DNA of 64,000 nucleotides from Marinobacter sp. DY40_1A1 (GTDB lineage: Bacteria > Pseudomonadota > Gammaproteobacteria > Pseudomonadales > Oleiphilaceae): NCBI RefSeq assembly GCF_016597815.1, contig NZ_VCHA01000003.1:124001-188000 (forward strand). Reading direction: 5' to 3'. The translations under genes and the position numbers were made by a program. This document shows, piece after piece, positions 1-12,013 of the stretch. Every line of letters begins with the position of its first letter. Within the stretch, counting starts at the first letter, position 1. The notes below the pieces were generated by a model. The model had not been told where the DNA came from, ran no database searches, and saw only the letters and a list, made by a program, of their open reading frames with translations.

Positions 1-163
1 ACGCCTATGTTTCTGAATTGATCCATGAAGCTTCCTGTGATGTCAAAATATGGCGAAAGCAGACAAGCCCGCTGATGCCCATATCAATCTGACCTACAGT
101 CTAACGAAAGTCATCCCGATACTGAAAATAGTTCTGCGGCACCCTTCCGATTGCCGTTTACCT

Positions 164-1408
164 TCAGGGCTGGTGCTGCTCGCAGCGGTCGTCAACCCCG
201 GGCCGGAACTCCCCGGGCTGGCTGACCCGTAACAGCGGCTCACCACAGGGTGCTTCACTCTCACTTGCCTGCTGACAAACCGGGTTCTCGTAGTGCGCAA
301 GCCATTGCAGGTATGCAGGCTCGTTCATGCCACAACGTTCCGCCGCATAGGCAGTGGGATTGCTAAAGTAGGTTTCAATTTGATCATAAGGCAGGGTCAG
401 GTGGCCGACACCGGGGTGGTAGGCCACCAGAAAAACCAACTCGGTCTTGAGGTGCCTCAATACGGTGTTTTCCATGGGTTCCCGGTGCCGGAGCTCGTGC
501 ACTTCCTGCTCCAGGGCAACCAGCTTTTCATCCCGATGTTCCAGCTCCCGCTGTTTACGATCCAACTGCTCCCGGAGCAAAACCAGTTCTGCCGTCACAT
601 TGGCATCACCGCGTTCTTTGACGGCTCCACCAGAAGCCATTTGCTCCTGCATGGTGAGGTATTGCTGATTCCGTTCCGCCAGGCGTTGTTTCAGTTGTTC
701 GTTGTTCAGGCTTTGGCGCTCGCACTTCTGCTCCAGATCACCAATTTCATTACTTAGCGCTCTGATTTCCAGCCGATGCTCTCGCTGCACCTCAGTCAGC
801 ATGTCGCGGTGTACGCTTTGCAGTGTTTTAATACGCAAGCGTTGTTCACGGATCAGTTGGGCAAGGCGCGCACGATCAGCACCGGTGCGGGATTCATCGT
901 CCAAAGCAGAATCCTGCTCCCCGGCACGCAGGACAGGGATATTTTCTTCTTCGGGCTCAACAAGGCGGAATTTAAGCGCGTTGGCTTTGACCGCTTTTCG
1001 AATTAGTTGGAAATGGTTGTTACCCGGCGTCATATCCGGGTCCCATAACTCAGAGGCATATTGGGGGTCCGGGCAAAGGCTTCGACAGACCAGGCGAATC
1101 GCGCCGCCTCCCATATTCGGACCTTTTGCACCTTTGCGCGCAAGCTCTTCAATAGGCACATTCCAGCTGCTGTCAGCTCTGCCTTCCTCATCAAACCAGA
1201 TGCGGAAAAACACAAGCGAACGCACGAGAAGGTCGCCGCCAACCTCCACAAGAACGGCTTTCACATCCGTTTCAGCAAGGTCTGATAGCCCTACATAGCC
1301 GTCCAGAAAAGCGCCAAACTCGCTGGCCCGCATCTGCCGAGCCACCTCGTTGCCCTCTATAAAGAAAACCGCCGAATAATCATCCGTTGCCTGGCGGGCA
1401 GATACCAT
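164..1408 (-). CDS. Coiled-coil protein of unknown function
   Basis: I do not recognise a function. The 414-residue product has a globular N-terminal part (about 1-165), a long heptad-rich, charged coiled coil (about 185-310, with repeated REQRLRIK/QREHRLEIR-type stretches), and a C-terminal part (about 320-390) containing a YFSNPTAYAAERCGMNE stretch. No signal peptide or membrane segment is visible, so it is probably cytoplasmic. ATG at 1408 is preceded by GGGGAG at good spacing. It lies downstream of fadH on the same strand but behind a terminator-like hairpin, so it is probably a separate unit. The coiled coil could suggest a structural or chromosome-associated role, but nothing in the sequence proves it. 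Confidence 0.8.
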   Translation of the reverse strand: MVSARQATDDYSAVFFIEGNEVARQMRASEFGAFLDGYVGLSDLAETDVKAVLVEVGGDLLVRSLVFFRIWFDEEGRADSSWNVPIEELARKGAKGPNMGGGAIRLVCRSLCPDPQYASELWDPDMTPGNNHFQLIRKAVKANALKFRLVEPEEENIPVLRAGEQDSALDDESRTGADRARLAQLIREQRLRIKTLQSVHRDMLTEVQREHRLEIRALSNEIGDLEQKCERQSLNNEQLKQRLAERNQQYLTMQEQMASGGAVKERGDANVTAELVLLREQLDRKQRELEHRDEKLVALEQEVHELRHREPMENTVLRHLKTELVFLVAYHPGVGHLTLPYDQIETYFSNPTAYAAERCGMNEPAYLQWLAHYENPVCQQASESEAPCGEPLLRVSQPGEFRPGVDDRCEQHQP

Positions 1409-1429
1409 TACAGACTCCCCAAAATCGAA

Positions 1430-1467
1430 AAACTCTCTGACAGACTAAAAGTCTACTCAGAGAGTTT
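1430..1467 (-). terminator. Hairpin terminator downstream of fadH
   Basis: Perfect 11-bp arms (1430-1440 and 1457-1467) enclose a second 5-bp stem (AGACT/AGTCT at 1442-1446 and 1450-1454). Read on the minus strand, the stem ends in GTTTTTC, a short T-run. It lies 34 bp after the fadH stop and just before the ribosome site of the next gene, so it should separate the two units. Confidence 0.6.
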
Positions 1468-1501
1468 CCGATGCAAAGGTAAAAACTGCAATGTTTTGTG
1501 A

Positions 1502-3604
<2,103 letters not shown>

Positions 3605-3717
3605 TTAATCGCCCTGCTCTTTCTTGATGAACTCTAAAGTACCCATGCGGCTTGCGTTCAACAATATCCCTGAATAACATTATACTATCCTCAGGTAACA
3701 GCTCGTGGCGAATCCAC

Positions 3718-4767
3718 ATGAATCCGACCACTCCTCAGCACTTCCCGGACCGCAACCCGCTCGGCGATATCAGCGTGCTCCACATTTCGGTATTGCTCCG
3801 GGCTGCTGAAGCCGAAGGCGTAAACTCGCAGGAACTTGCTCGCCACTTTCAACTGAACGCACAAACTCTCACGTCTCCTGAGGCTCGAATCAGCATTCCC
3901 CGCTTTATGAGGCTTGGGCATGCAGCAATTCAAGCCTGCGGCAACCCCGCACTGGGGTTGCGCATGGGCGCATTGACCAGGCCTGTAGATATGGGATTGC
4001 CGGGCCTTACAGCTGAATGCACCAATACTGCCGGCAAAGCTATACACACACTTATCCGCTATTCCCTGCTGACCAGCCGGAATAGCCGTGGAACACCCAC
4101 CGCAGATCCCGAAAAACGGCTCATTCAGTTTTATTCCATTCAGCCCTACAACGCATTTAATTATTTCGTTGTTGACTCAGTACTAAGCGCCTGGACTCAG
4201 TTTCTGCGAACAGTGAGCGGGCAATGGGATGTGCTGGAGAAAGTCTGCATAGAATACCCATCCACCGGCCTGGATGAACTCTATGAATCCTGGTTTCGTT
4301 GCCCGGTTCAGTTTGGGGCAGACTCAAACGGCATAACGGTGCGGCAAGATATATGGAGCCAGACAACCCTGCAGGCGCATCCGGCCATGCACGAGAAGCT
4401 GCTACTAATGTGTGAAGCGGAACTGCGGGACATTCAGCGAGGATGGACAACGGGAGACAGGGTAAAGAGTTTGCTAACACCTCTGTTTAGAGGAGAAACA
4501 CCAAGCCTTGAGACCATTGCCTCGAAGTTGGGAGTTACTCCATGGACACTACAACGACAACTTGCCTCTGAAAACACAGGGTTCAGAGAACTTATGGACG
4601 AAACCAGAAAGCATTTGGCGCGAGACTATATTCGGGAAACAGAAACATCACTGTCAGAAATTGCCTGGTTACTGGGCTTTTCCAACCCAGCGGCATTGCA
4701 CAAAGCCTACCGCCGCTGGTTTGAAATAAGCCCGGGGGAACACCGGAAACAGTTCCGCGGGGATTAG
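3718..4767 (+). CDS. AraC-family regulator beside fadH
   Basis: The 349-residue protein has an N-terminal ligand-sensing region of the arabinose-binding-like type (about 20-200) and a C-terminal double helix-turn-helix (about 240-340; TIASKLGVTPWTLQRQL and SEIAWLLGFSNPAALHKAYRR). The pattern is that of the OruR/ArgR-like AraC branch. It is divergent from fadH with 146 bp between the starts, so control of fadH is a reasonable inference. ATG at 3718 is chosen because it begins the conserved part; an in-frame ATG at 3652 would add 22 atypical residues. Neither has a strong ribosome site. It converges on fghA with only two bases between the stops. Confidence 0.85.
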   Translation: MNPTTPQHFPDRNPLGDISVLHISVLLRAAEAEGVNSQELARHFQLNAQTLTSPEARISIPRFMRLGHAAIQACGNPALGLRMGALTRPVDMGLPGLTAECTNTAGKAIHTLIRYSLLTSRNSRGTPTADPEKRLIQFYSIQPYNAFNYFVVDSVLSAWTQFLRTVSGQWDVLEKVCIEYPSTGLDELYESWFRCPVQFGADSNGITVRQDIWSQTTLQAHPAMHEKLLLMCEAELRDIQRGWTTGDRVKSLLTPLFRGETPSLETIASKLGVTPWTLQRQLASENTGFRELMDETRKHLARDYIRETETSLSEIAWLLGFSNPAALHKAYRRWFEISPGEHRKQFRGD

Positions 4768-4769
4768 TA

Positions 4770-5609
4770 TTACTTGTTCAGATGCTTAGCGTGGAAGTGC
4801 AAGTGCTCTCCAATAAAGCTGGCAATGAAGTAATAGCTGTGATCATAGCCTTCGTGGCGATTCAGAGTCAGCGGATAGCCACTTTCCTTTGCCGCAGCTT
4901 CCAGCGCTTCCGGCTTCAGTTGCTCGACCAGGAAGTTATCTGCCTCACCCTGATCTACCAGTGCAGGCACGAACTGCGTGGCCTTTTTCATCAGCAGGCT
5001 GGAATCATATTCGGCCCAGCTGGCAGTATCTGCGCCCAGGTAGGCTGTGAATGCCTTTTTTCCCCACGGGCAATCTATCGGATTACTGATCGGGCTAAAG
5101 GCCGATACGGACTGGTAACGCTCAGGATTGCGCATCGCCAGCACCAGTGCACCGTGACCACCCATAGAATGACCAAAAATTGACCGCTTATCACTCACCG
5201 GGAAAACAGACTCGATGAGATTCGGCAATTCGTTCAGCACATAATCGTACATGCGGTAGTGCCGGTTCCAGGGCGCCTGAGTGGCGTTTACATAGAACCC
5301 TGCCCCTTTACCCAAATCGTAGGCTTCGTCATCTGCCACATCATCGCCGCGAGGACTGGTGTCAGGCGCGATGATAGCAACGCCCAATTCAGCGGCCATT
5401 TGGTGAGCCGCTGCTTTCTGCATGAAGTTTTCATCGGTGCAGGTTAAGCCAGACAACCAGTAAAGAGCTGGAACCTTGTTGCCGTTGGCAGCCTGTGGCG
5501 GTAGATAAATAGCGAAACGCATATCGCAATTCAGCGTTTCTGAATGGTGACTGTACTGCTTGTGCCAGCCACCGAAACTTTTGTTTCGACTAAGATTTTC
5601 AATATTCAT
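4770..5609 (-). CDS. fghA: S-formylglutathione hydrolase
   Basis: The cytosolic serine hydrolase of 279 residues cleaves S-formylglutathione to formate and glutathione, the second step of glutathione-dependent formaldehyde detoxification. The nucleophile elbow GHSMGG places the serine at residue 148; Asp224 (GEADNF) and His257 (GYDHSYY) complete the likely triad. An oxyanion-region WLSGLTCTDENF motif is present near residue 51. Length is typical for the esterase D family. AGGGAG precedes the ATG. It lies 53 bp downstream of adhC on the same strand and is almost certainly co-transcribed with it. Confidence 0.95.
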   Translation of the reverse strand: MNIENLSRNKSFGGWHKQYSHHSETLNCDMRFAIYLPPQAANGNKVPALYWLSGLTCTDENFMQKAAAHQMAAELGVAIIAPDTSPRGDDVADDEAYDLGKGAGFYVNATQAPWNRHYRMYDYVLNELPNLIESVFPVSDKRSIFGHSMGGHGALVLAMRNPERYQSVSAFSPISNPIDCPWGKKAFTAYLGADTASWAEYDSSLLMKKATQFVPALVDQGEADNFLVEQLKPEALEAAAKESGYPLTLNRHEGYDHSYYFIASFIGEHLHFHAKHLNK

Positions 5610-5662
5610 TGCAATCTCCCTGATAAATGGTCGCCCGTGCCATGCTCAGACGACCCTCCTCG

Positions 5663-6856
<1,194 letters not shown>

Positions 6857-6890
6857 CTATCGCCCTGGTTGATAATCCCATATTATATAA

Positions 6891-6910
6891 ACTCACCTTT
6901 ACCAGTGAGT
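6891..6910. promoter_or_regulatory. Candidate LysR operator
   Basis: Inverted repeat ACTCAC-N8-GTGAGT in the 194-bp divergent gap between adhC and the LysR gene. It contains a T-N11-A arrangement as LysR proteins prefer. An AT-rich TATTATATAA stretch sits directly to its left. Binding by the adjacent regulator is inferred only. Confidence 0.4.
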
Positions 6911-6984
6911 AACAATTGGGAAGAGCAAATCCGAAAAACCAGCTCTTTCCAGAGGAGCTCAAACGACAGCACGGGAAGCAGACC

Positions 6985-7860
6985 ATGCATATTTGGGAAG
7001 GGGTAAGTGAGTTTGTGGCAGTGGCGGAGGAAGAGAGCTTTACTGCAGCAGCGAAGGCGCTGGGCATCTCAACCGCTCAAGTTAGCCGGCAGGTCAGTGC
7101 CCTGGAAGCCCGTCTATCAACCAAGCTGTTTTACCGCACCACCCGCAGGGTTTCGGTGACCGAAGCCGGACAGATCTACTATCAGCAATGCCGGCAAGTG
7201 CTCGATGGCCTCGAAGAGGCGGAGCGCACCATGACCAATTTGCAGATGGTGCCTAAAGGTCAGTTAAGGCTGACAGCCCCTGTGACATTTGGCGAAAAAA
7301 ACATCGCTCCACTGGTTAACAACTTCGTGCTGCGATACCCGGAGCTTCAAGTACAGCTGAATCTGACCAATCAGAAACTGGATTTGGTTGCGGGTGGTTA
7401 CGACCTGGCAATACGACTGGGTAAACTCGAAGATTCCAGCATGATGGCAAAACGACTGTCATCGAGAACCCTGCATGTATGTGCCTCACCCGCCTATCTG
7501 TCTGCCCACGGAACCCCACATTCTCTTTCGGAACTGGACAAGCATAACTGCCTTCAGGGAAACCTGGATTACTGGCGATTTCAGGTGATGGGAAAACCAC
7601 AAAATGTCCGAATCAAAGGCAACATCATGTGTGACAGCGGCTGGGCCCTGCTGGATGCTGCCTTGAAAGGCATCGGCATTGTGCAACTGCCGGATTACTA
7701 CGTTCAACCTTCTCTGGCTTCCGGCAAGCTGACTAGCCTGCTAGAACCCTACCAGGAAGCTGACGATGGCATCTGGGCCATTTATCCACACAATCGTCAT
7801 TTATCACCAAAGGTTCGAATGCTGTTGGACTATTTGAGCGAAGCACTGCAGGCGAAGTGA
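6985..7860 (+). CDS. LysR-family transcriptional regulator
   Basis: The 291-residue regulator has an N-terminal winged helix-turn-helix (about 5-62; FTAAAKALGISTAQVSRQVSALEARL) followed by a periplasmic-binding-like effector domain (about 90-285; GQLRLTAPVTFGEKNIAPLV). The start at 6985 gives the canonical MHIWEGVSEFVAVAEEESF beginning; an in-frame upstream ATG at 6916 adds 23 untypical residues. It is divergent from adhC-fghA and probably regulates that operon in response to a formaldehyde-related or other small ligand; the ligand cannot be read from the sequence. A terminator shared with tRNA-Asp follows. Confidence 0.9.
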   Translation: MHIWEGVSEFVAVAEEESFTAAAKALGISTAQVSRQVSALEARLSTKLFYRTTRRVSVTEAGQIYYQQCRQVLDGLEEAERTMTNLQMVPKGQLRLTAPVTFGEKNIAPLVNNFVLRYPELQVQLNLTNQKLDLVAGGYDLAIRLGKLEDSSMMAKRLSSRTLHVCASPAYLSAHGTPHSLSELDKHNCLQGNLDYWRFQVMGKPQNVRIKGNIMCDSGWALLDAALKGIGIVQLPDYYVQPSLASGKLTSLLEPYQEADDGIWAIYPHNRHLSPKVRMLLDYLSEALQAK

Positions 7861-7906
7861 CTGCCTTTCCAGCGGCAGATGCAATGCAATGAGGAAGACT
7901 TAAACG

Positions 7907-7945
7907 AAAAAAGCCGTTAACTGCTATGCAGCTAACGGCTTTTTA
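7907..7945. terminator. Bidirectional terminator between LysR gene and tRNA-Asp
   Basis: A near-perfect palindrome: AGCCGTTA and CTGC arms around a TAT loop, with an A-run on the left and a T-run on the right. It should stop transcription of the LysR gene (plus) and of tRNA-Asp (minus). Confidence 0.85.
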
Positions 7946-7951
7946 AAATAG

Positions 7952-8028
7952 TGGCGGAGCGGACGGGACTCGAACCCGCGACCCCCGGCGTGACAGGCCG
8001 GTATTCTAACCAACTGAACTACCGCTCC
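7952..8028 (-). tRNA. tRNA-Asp (anticodon GTC)
   Basis: A 77-nt cloverleaf including an encoded 3' CCA. On the minus strand the acceptor begins GGAGCGGT and pairs with CCGCTCC. The D-loop is AGTTCAGTTGGTTAGAA, the anticodon loop reads CTGTCAC (anticodon GTC) and the T-arm has GGTTCGAGTCC. It closely resembles the E. coli tRNA-Asp sequence. It stands alone, with its own promoter and a terminator. Confidence 0.97.
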
Positions 8029-8108
8029 ACGTGTTATAACCGATTACTTTCCAAATACTTTCAAAGCATTGCAACCTTCAAGAGATTGCTCGGTGACAAC
8101 GAGAGCGC

Positions 8109-8136
8109 ATTATAAAGAGGTGCCCGATTAAGTCAA
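8109..8136 (-). promoter_or_regulatory. Sigma-70 promoter of tRNA-Asp
   Basis: On the minus strand a TTGACT -35 box and a consensus TATAAT -10 box are separated by 16 bases and followed by a GC-rich discriminator (GCGC), as at growth-rate controlled stable RNA promoters. The predicted transcript start is about 70 bases upstream of the mature tRNA. Confidence 0.8.
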
Positions 8137-8172
8137 CGCCTTTTACGAAAATAATCTATAAATCCCCGCATA

Positions 8173-9204
8173 TTACATCGCATCGACCATCGCATCCTTG
8201 CCCTGAGCTGTTTTCCGATACTCAATGGGAGTCATGCCTGACCAGCGTTTGAACGCACGATAGAAGGTACTCGGCTCGGAAAACCCGGTGAGATAGACAA
8301 TCTCATCAATCGACTCGTCTGTTGTCGCCAATAGTTGCCGGGCCAAGCGGTATCGGAAATCAGCCAGCACCTGGTTAAAGCTGGTTTCTGCTTCAGTAAG
8401 CCGGGTGCGCAGCGTGCGAGGCTTGATGTCCAACCGGGTAGCTACTGAATCCAGTGTTACCTCACCGCTATCCAGTAATTCAGCAATGATGCGCTCCACC
8501 TGCCCGACAATATCCTTCTTCTCCAGCCGGGCAACCTGCTCACTGGCAAAGCGCTCATGCAAATCCAGGAGTTCCGGTTCTGCGTGGGGGGACGGATGAG
8601 AAAGCAAACTCACGGGGAAGTACAAGCGGTTTTCATCTGCACCAAACACCACATCGCAACCCAGCAATTCAGCAACGTACTCGCGCCCTTCTTCACGGTC
8701 ATGCTCAAACTCGACCCGCGACGGACGGAATTCGTTATCCGTGATGGACCGGAAAAAAGTAAGCAGGCCCTGCACAAAGCACTCGTTAAAATGTCGCAGG
8801 CGGCGAACTTCATCAGAGGCAGTATCCAGCACCATGCAGGCCTCCTCACCTTCGATGAAAAAATCCGTATTGGCAGCATCGCTTAACAAGCGCTGATAGT
8901 TTTGCGCGCGGCGCAGCCCCTCACCAAACGTAGGGCTACTCAAAAACAGGTACTCGAGAACCTGTCCTTTATAAACCGGTAACAGCTGCCCAAGGTGGAG
9001 CCCGATATCAGGATCACCGGATACATCTTCTACCGCCTGCCAGAAAAACATCTGGGCACTGTGGGGCGTGCGTAGCTGTTCGGTGTACACATACTCCGCA
9101 TTCACGCCAAGCCGGCTGAAAACAAGATCGGTATCAAGACCCTTCTTTTTCATTGCCTCGTAGATAAGGCGCAGCATCACGCCCGCGTCACGTAGTTCCT
9201 GCAT
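8173..9204 (-). CDS. AraC-family transcriptional regulator
   Basis: The 343-residue regulator has an N-terminal arabinose-binding-like domain (about 10-200) and a C-terminal AraC helix-turn-helix pair (about 240-335; SVATRLDIKPRTLRTRL and DEIVYLTGFSEPSTFYRAFKRWSGMTP). It is divergent, across a 310-bp gap, from a MaoC-like dehydratase, which is its most likely target. ATG at 9204 has only a weak GGGA ribosome site. It belongs to the same AraC branch as the proteins at 3718 and 55827. Confidence 0.88.
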   Translation of the reverse strand: MQELRDAGVMLRLIYEAMKKKGLDTDLVFSRLGVNAEYVYTEQLRTPHSAQMFFWQAVEDVSGDPDIGLHLGQLLPVYKGQVLEYLFLSSPTFGEGLRRAQNYQRLLSDAANTDFFIEGEEACMVLDTASDEVRRLRHFNECFVQGLLTFFRSITDNEFRPSRVEFEHDREEGREYVAELLGCDVVFGADENRLYFPVSLLSHPSPHAEPELLDLHERFASEQVARLEKKDIVGQVERIIAELLDSGEVTLDSVATRLDIKPRTLRTRLTEAETSFNQVLADFRYRLARQLLATTDESIDEIVYLTGFSEPSTFYRAFKRWSGMTPIEYRKTAQGKDAMVDAM

Positions 9205-9514
9205 AAAATCCCGCTATGTATCTATTGGATACTACTTTGGCCCGGCAGACACCCGCCGGAACACCCCAGGTCAATGCGTCGTCAGCACGGGTTTGCCAGA
9301 CTGACGGCAGGCCTGAAAGCAAAACCTGCGTCGACCCTGAAACTGCCCGACTTGACCAGAAGTCTACCTGGACTATCGTCTTGCATTAGAGCATATCAGG
9401 CCACAGACGCACAGTTGTACCAGAATCCTTGCACATCAGGTACCTGCATTTAGCAACTTTCATCAATCTTTTGTGCCAAAGCTATCATTGCATTGCCTTT
9501 AGAGAAAAACACCT
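9205..9514. other. 310-bp divergent intergenic region
   Basis: The region lies between the AraC gene and the MaoC gene. I find no convincing RNA gene, repeat or terminator. Its right half is AT-richer and must carry the MaoC promoter. Short open frames here lack ribosome sites and coding character. Confidence 0.6.
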
Positions 9515-10390
9515 ATGTCAGACACACTTATATATCGAGACACACCACCAACACTGCTTCCACTGTTCGGCAAAGCTGTTTTACCAAAAAAAGTCAGCTC
9601 TGAAGGCGACATCAGGCTCCCGGAACTCTCTGCCAAGCTCCTCTACGCAAAAACCTCCAGCGATGATCTGAATCAATATGAGCGAGTATGCGGATTCAGC
9701 TCCGGCAACCATATACCTATTACCTGGCCCCACATTCTTGCGTTTCCACTGCACTTGAAGCTGCTGACCGAAAAAGCGTTTCCATTGCCACTGCTTGGGC
9801 TGGTGCACCTGCGTAACAGCATTACCCAGCACAGGGCGATTGGAAAAGGAGAGGTTCTGGAGCTGGAGGTTAAACTGGGTGGGCAGGAACGTACCAGCCG
9901 GGGAATAGAATTTGATGTAAACACCACCGCTCGTTCTGCAGGCACGGTTGTCTGGGAAGGCGATAGCACTATGCTCTTCCGCCAACCCGACCCAAATTCC
10001 AGGTCTTCAGCAAAGGCCGCTCCCCCGGCGCTTGAGCTTCATCCGAACATGGTCGACATCAAGGTGGCCGAATCCATCGGACGCCAGTACGCCAAAGTCT
10101 CCGGCGACAGCAACCCCATTCACATGCATGCCCTGAGCGCCAAGGCGTTCGGCTTTCCCCGCGCTATCGCCCACGGCATGTGGAGTAAAGCACAGGCTTT
10201 GGCGATTATGGGGCAACAGGATGGGTGGCATTCGGGGCCAGTAAAGGTAAGTTGCCAGTTCAAAAAACCGGTATTTTTACCAGGAACTGCCCAATTGAAC
10301 TGGCGGGAAGGGAAAACCGCATGGGACTATCAACTGCTGAATGCTCGCGGTGATGCTCCCCATCTCAGTGGGCGCATTGAATGGCTCTAA
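9515..10390 (+). CDS. MaoC-like hot-dog fold acyl dehydratase
   Basis: The 291-residue protein carries a C-terminal MaoC/hydratase-2 signature (about 185-235): YAKVSGDSNPIHMH with the catalytic Asp-His pair, followed by AFGFPRAIAHGMW. The N-terminal half probably forms the degenerate partner hot-dog fold. The expected reaction is (R)-specific hydration of an enoyl-CoA or related acyl thioester in the cytoplasm; the exact substrate is not readable. The ribosome site before the ATG is poor. The divergent AraC regulator suggests inducible expression with fatty-acid or hydroxyacyl substrates. The stop overlaps the convergent kinase gene by 4 bp. Confidence 0.85.
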   Translation: MSDTLIYRDTPPTLLPLFGKAVLPKKVSSEGDIRLPELSAKLLYAKTSSDDLNQYERVCGFSSGNHIPITWPHILAFPLHLKLLTEKAFPLPLLGLVHLRNSITQHRAIGKGEVLELEVKLGGQERTSRGIEFDVNTTARSAGTVVWEGDSTMLFRQPDPNSRSSAKAAPPALELHPNMVDIKVAESIGRQYAKVSGDSNPIHMHALSAKAFGFPRAIAHGMWSKAQALAIMGQQDGWHSGPVKVSCQFKKPVFLPGTAQLNWREGKTAWDYQLLNARGDAPHLSGRIEWL

Positions 10391-11967
10391 ATTGGGCCAG
10401 AGGAACTCTCATCGTCACCCGAAGAGGGTAATGCTGCGACAGGAAGCGTAAAGAAGAATCGTGCGCCGCCATCTTCGGGTCGCTCGAACCCTATTTCCCC
10501 TCCCTGAGCCTGTATCAGGGAGCGGCAAGTAGGCAAGCCGATACCCATGCCTTCTTCTTTGGTGGAATAGAACGGCAGAAACAGCTTTTCCTCAGCATCT
10601 TCTGCAAGCCCCTCACCATAGTCCCTTACCTCAATCCGAACACAGCCCTTGTCCGTGAGCCGCGCGCTTACTTCAACGGGCAACGCAACTTCTTGGCTGC
10701 GAGTCGCTTCGAGCGCGTTCCGGATCAAATTCAGCGCAACTTGTTGAACCTGAATCGGGTCAGCCAGCACCTCCGGCAGATCCTCGGATACAAGTAGCTC
10801 AATGGCCCCGTCGTTGTTGCGCGCGTCCACTTCCGCAAACTCGCGGGTGTCTTCCAGCAGAGCAGGAACAGAAAGCACTTCTTTGCCAGTCGCAGGTTTT
10901 TTAACAAATCGCCTGATCCTGCGAATTATCTCGCTGGCACGGTGCGATTGCGCCTCAATTTTATCAAGGGTTTCCTGCAGCAGACTCAAATTCGGGTTTT
11001 CAACGGACATCATCCGCTTGGAGACTCGAGCATAATTGGCAATTGCAGTCAGTGGCTGATTCACCTCGTGAGCAACACCTGCAGCCATCTCTCCCATGGT
11101 GGTCAACCGGGATATGTGCGCCAATTGGTCACGCTGCTCCTGTACCAGCTCTCGCGCCTCTTCCAGCGCCTGCTCGCCATCAAGCTCGACCGTTATATCG
11201 CGGAATACAACCACCGCACCGTGCAACTCTTCTCCTTCAAGCTTTGGCGTGGAACGGTATTCAGCCGGAAATCCGGTGCCATCGGCACGCAACATTCTTA
11301 TATCGCGCTGATTTTCCGCCACACCCTGGCTACAGGTCGCATGAACCGGGAGTCCGCTAGGGCATTGGGCTGCTGTACTGAAGTGGGTATCGAAAAAATT
11401 CCGGCCGATCAGATCTTCAACAGGGCATCGCATAATGATGCCTGCTGCAGGATTGGCGAACTCGATCGTGCCCTTCTCATCAAGCCCGTAGATACCCTCA
11501 CTGATCGAATTGAGGATACGGGCCTGATCGCTCTGAAGCTCCCTGTTTCGCGCCTGAAGTTCACGCTCAAGCCGAATAACGCGGGCATGGGTTTTAACCC
11601 TGGCAATCACTTCCTGGGACTGGAAAGGCTTGGAGATATAATCAGCCCCACCCAACGCGAAGCCTTTGACTTTCGCTTGCAGGTCATCCAGGGCTGAGAG
11701 GAACACAACGGCACAGTCAGCCGTCTCAGGATCGGCTTTGAGGCGTTCGCATACCTCATAACCGTCCATTTCGGGCATCATGATGTCGAGCAGGACAACT
11801 TCGGGCTGATGGCGGTGGGCAAGATCCAAGGCTTTTTCGCCTTCATTGGCGATCAGCAACCGATAGCCTTTATCTTTCAGTGTCTCATAGAGAACTTTCA
11901 GGTTCTGTGGATTGTCATCCACCAGCAGAACCGTCACTTCTGAATTTTCGCTGACAACTTCAGTCAT
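10387..11967 (-). CDS. Hybrid REC-PAS sensor histidine kinase
   Basis: The 526-residue soluble kinase has, in order: a receiver domain (about 10-130, DD at 17-18, phospho-acceptor Asp61, Lys113), a PAS domain (about 150-260), a dimerisation/phosphotransfer helix with H-box His300 (GVAHEVNQPLTA), and a HATPase domain (about 385-515; NLIRNALEA, DYGEGL, GMGIGLPTCRS). No membrane segment is present, so it senses an internal signal. The receiver placed ahead of the PAS is the reverse of classical hybrid kinases and resembles a response-regulator-fused kinase. It is the last gene of an operon with a LonB-like protease and a FixJ-type regulator, 46 bp after the latter. Confidence 0.92.
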   Translation of the reverse strand: MTEVVSENSEVTVLLVDDNPQNLKVLYETLKDKGYRLLIANEGEKALDLAHRHQPEVVLLDIMMPEMDGYEVCERLKADPETADCAVVFLSALDDLQAKVKGFALGGADYISKPFQSQEVIARVKTHARVIRLERELQARNRELQSDQARILNSISEGIYGLDEKGTIEFANPAAGIIMRCPVEDLIGRNFFDTHFSTAAQCPSGLPVHATCSQGVAENQRDIRMLRADGTGFPAEYRSTPKLEGEELHGAVVVFRDITVELDGEQALEEARELVQEQRDQLAHISRLTTMGEMAAGVAHEVNQPLTAIANYARVSKRMMSVENPNLSLLQETLDKIEAQSHRASEIIRRIRRFVKKPATGKEVLSVPALLEDTREFAEVDARNNDGAIELLVSEDLPEVLADPIQVQQVALNLIRNALEATRSQEVALPVEVSARLTDKGCVRIEVRDYGEGLAEDAEEKLFLPFYSTKEEGMGIGLPTCRSLIQAQGGEIGFERPEDGGARFFFTLPVAALPSSGDDESSSGPI

Positions 11968-11969
11968 AT

Positions 11970-12010
11970 AAAAAAAGGCCGGTCAAAAAGATAACCGCAT
12001 GATGCCGGCC
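11970..12010 (-). terminator. Terminator-like hairpin between regulator and kinase
   Basis: On the minus strand GGCCGG and CCGGCC arms (with a further G-T pair) enclose about 22 bases and are followed at once by seven T residues. It starts 3 bases after the regulator stop and ends at the kinase start codon. It could partly terminate transcription and lower kinase output. Confidence 0.55.
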
Positions 12011-12013
12011 AGA

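Noticed and set aside
50..232. Short plus-strand frame at the window start
   Set aside because: No ribosome site, overlaps the end of the coiled-coil gene, no recognisable protein; positions 1-163 hold nothing else I can support.
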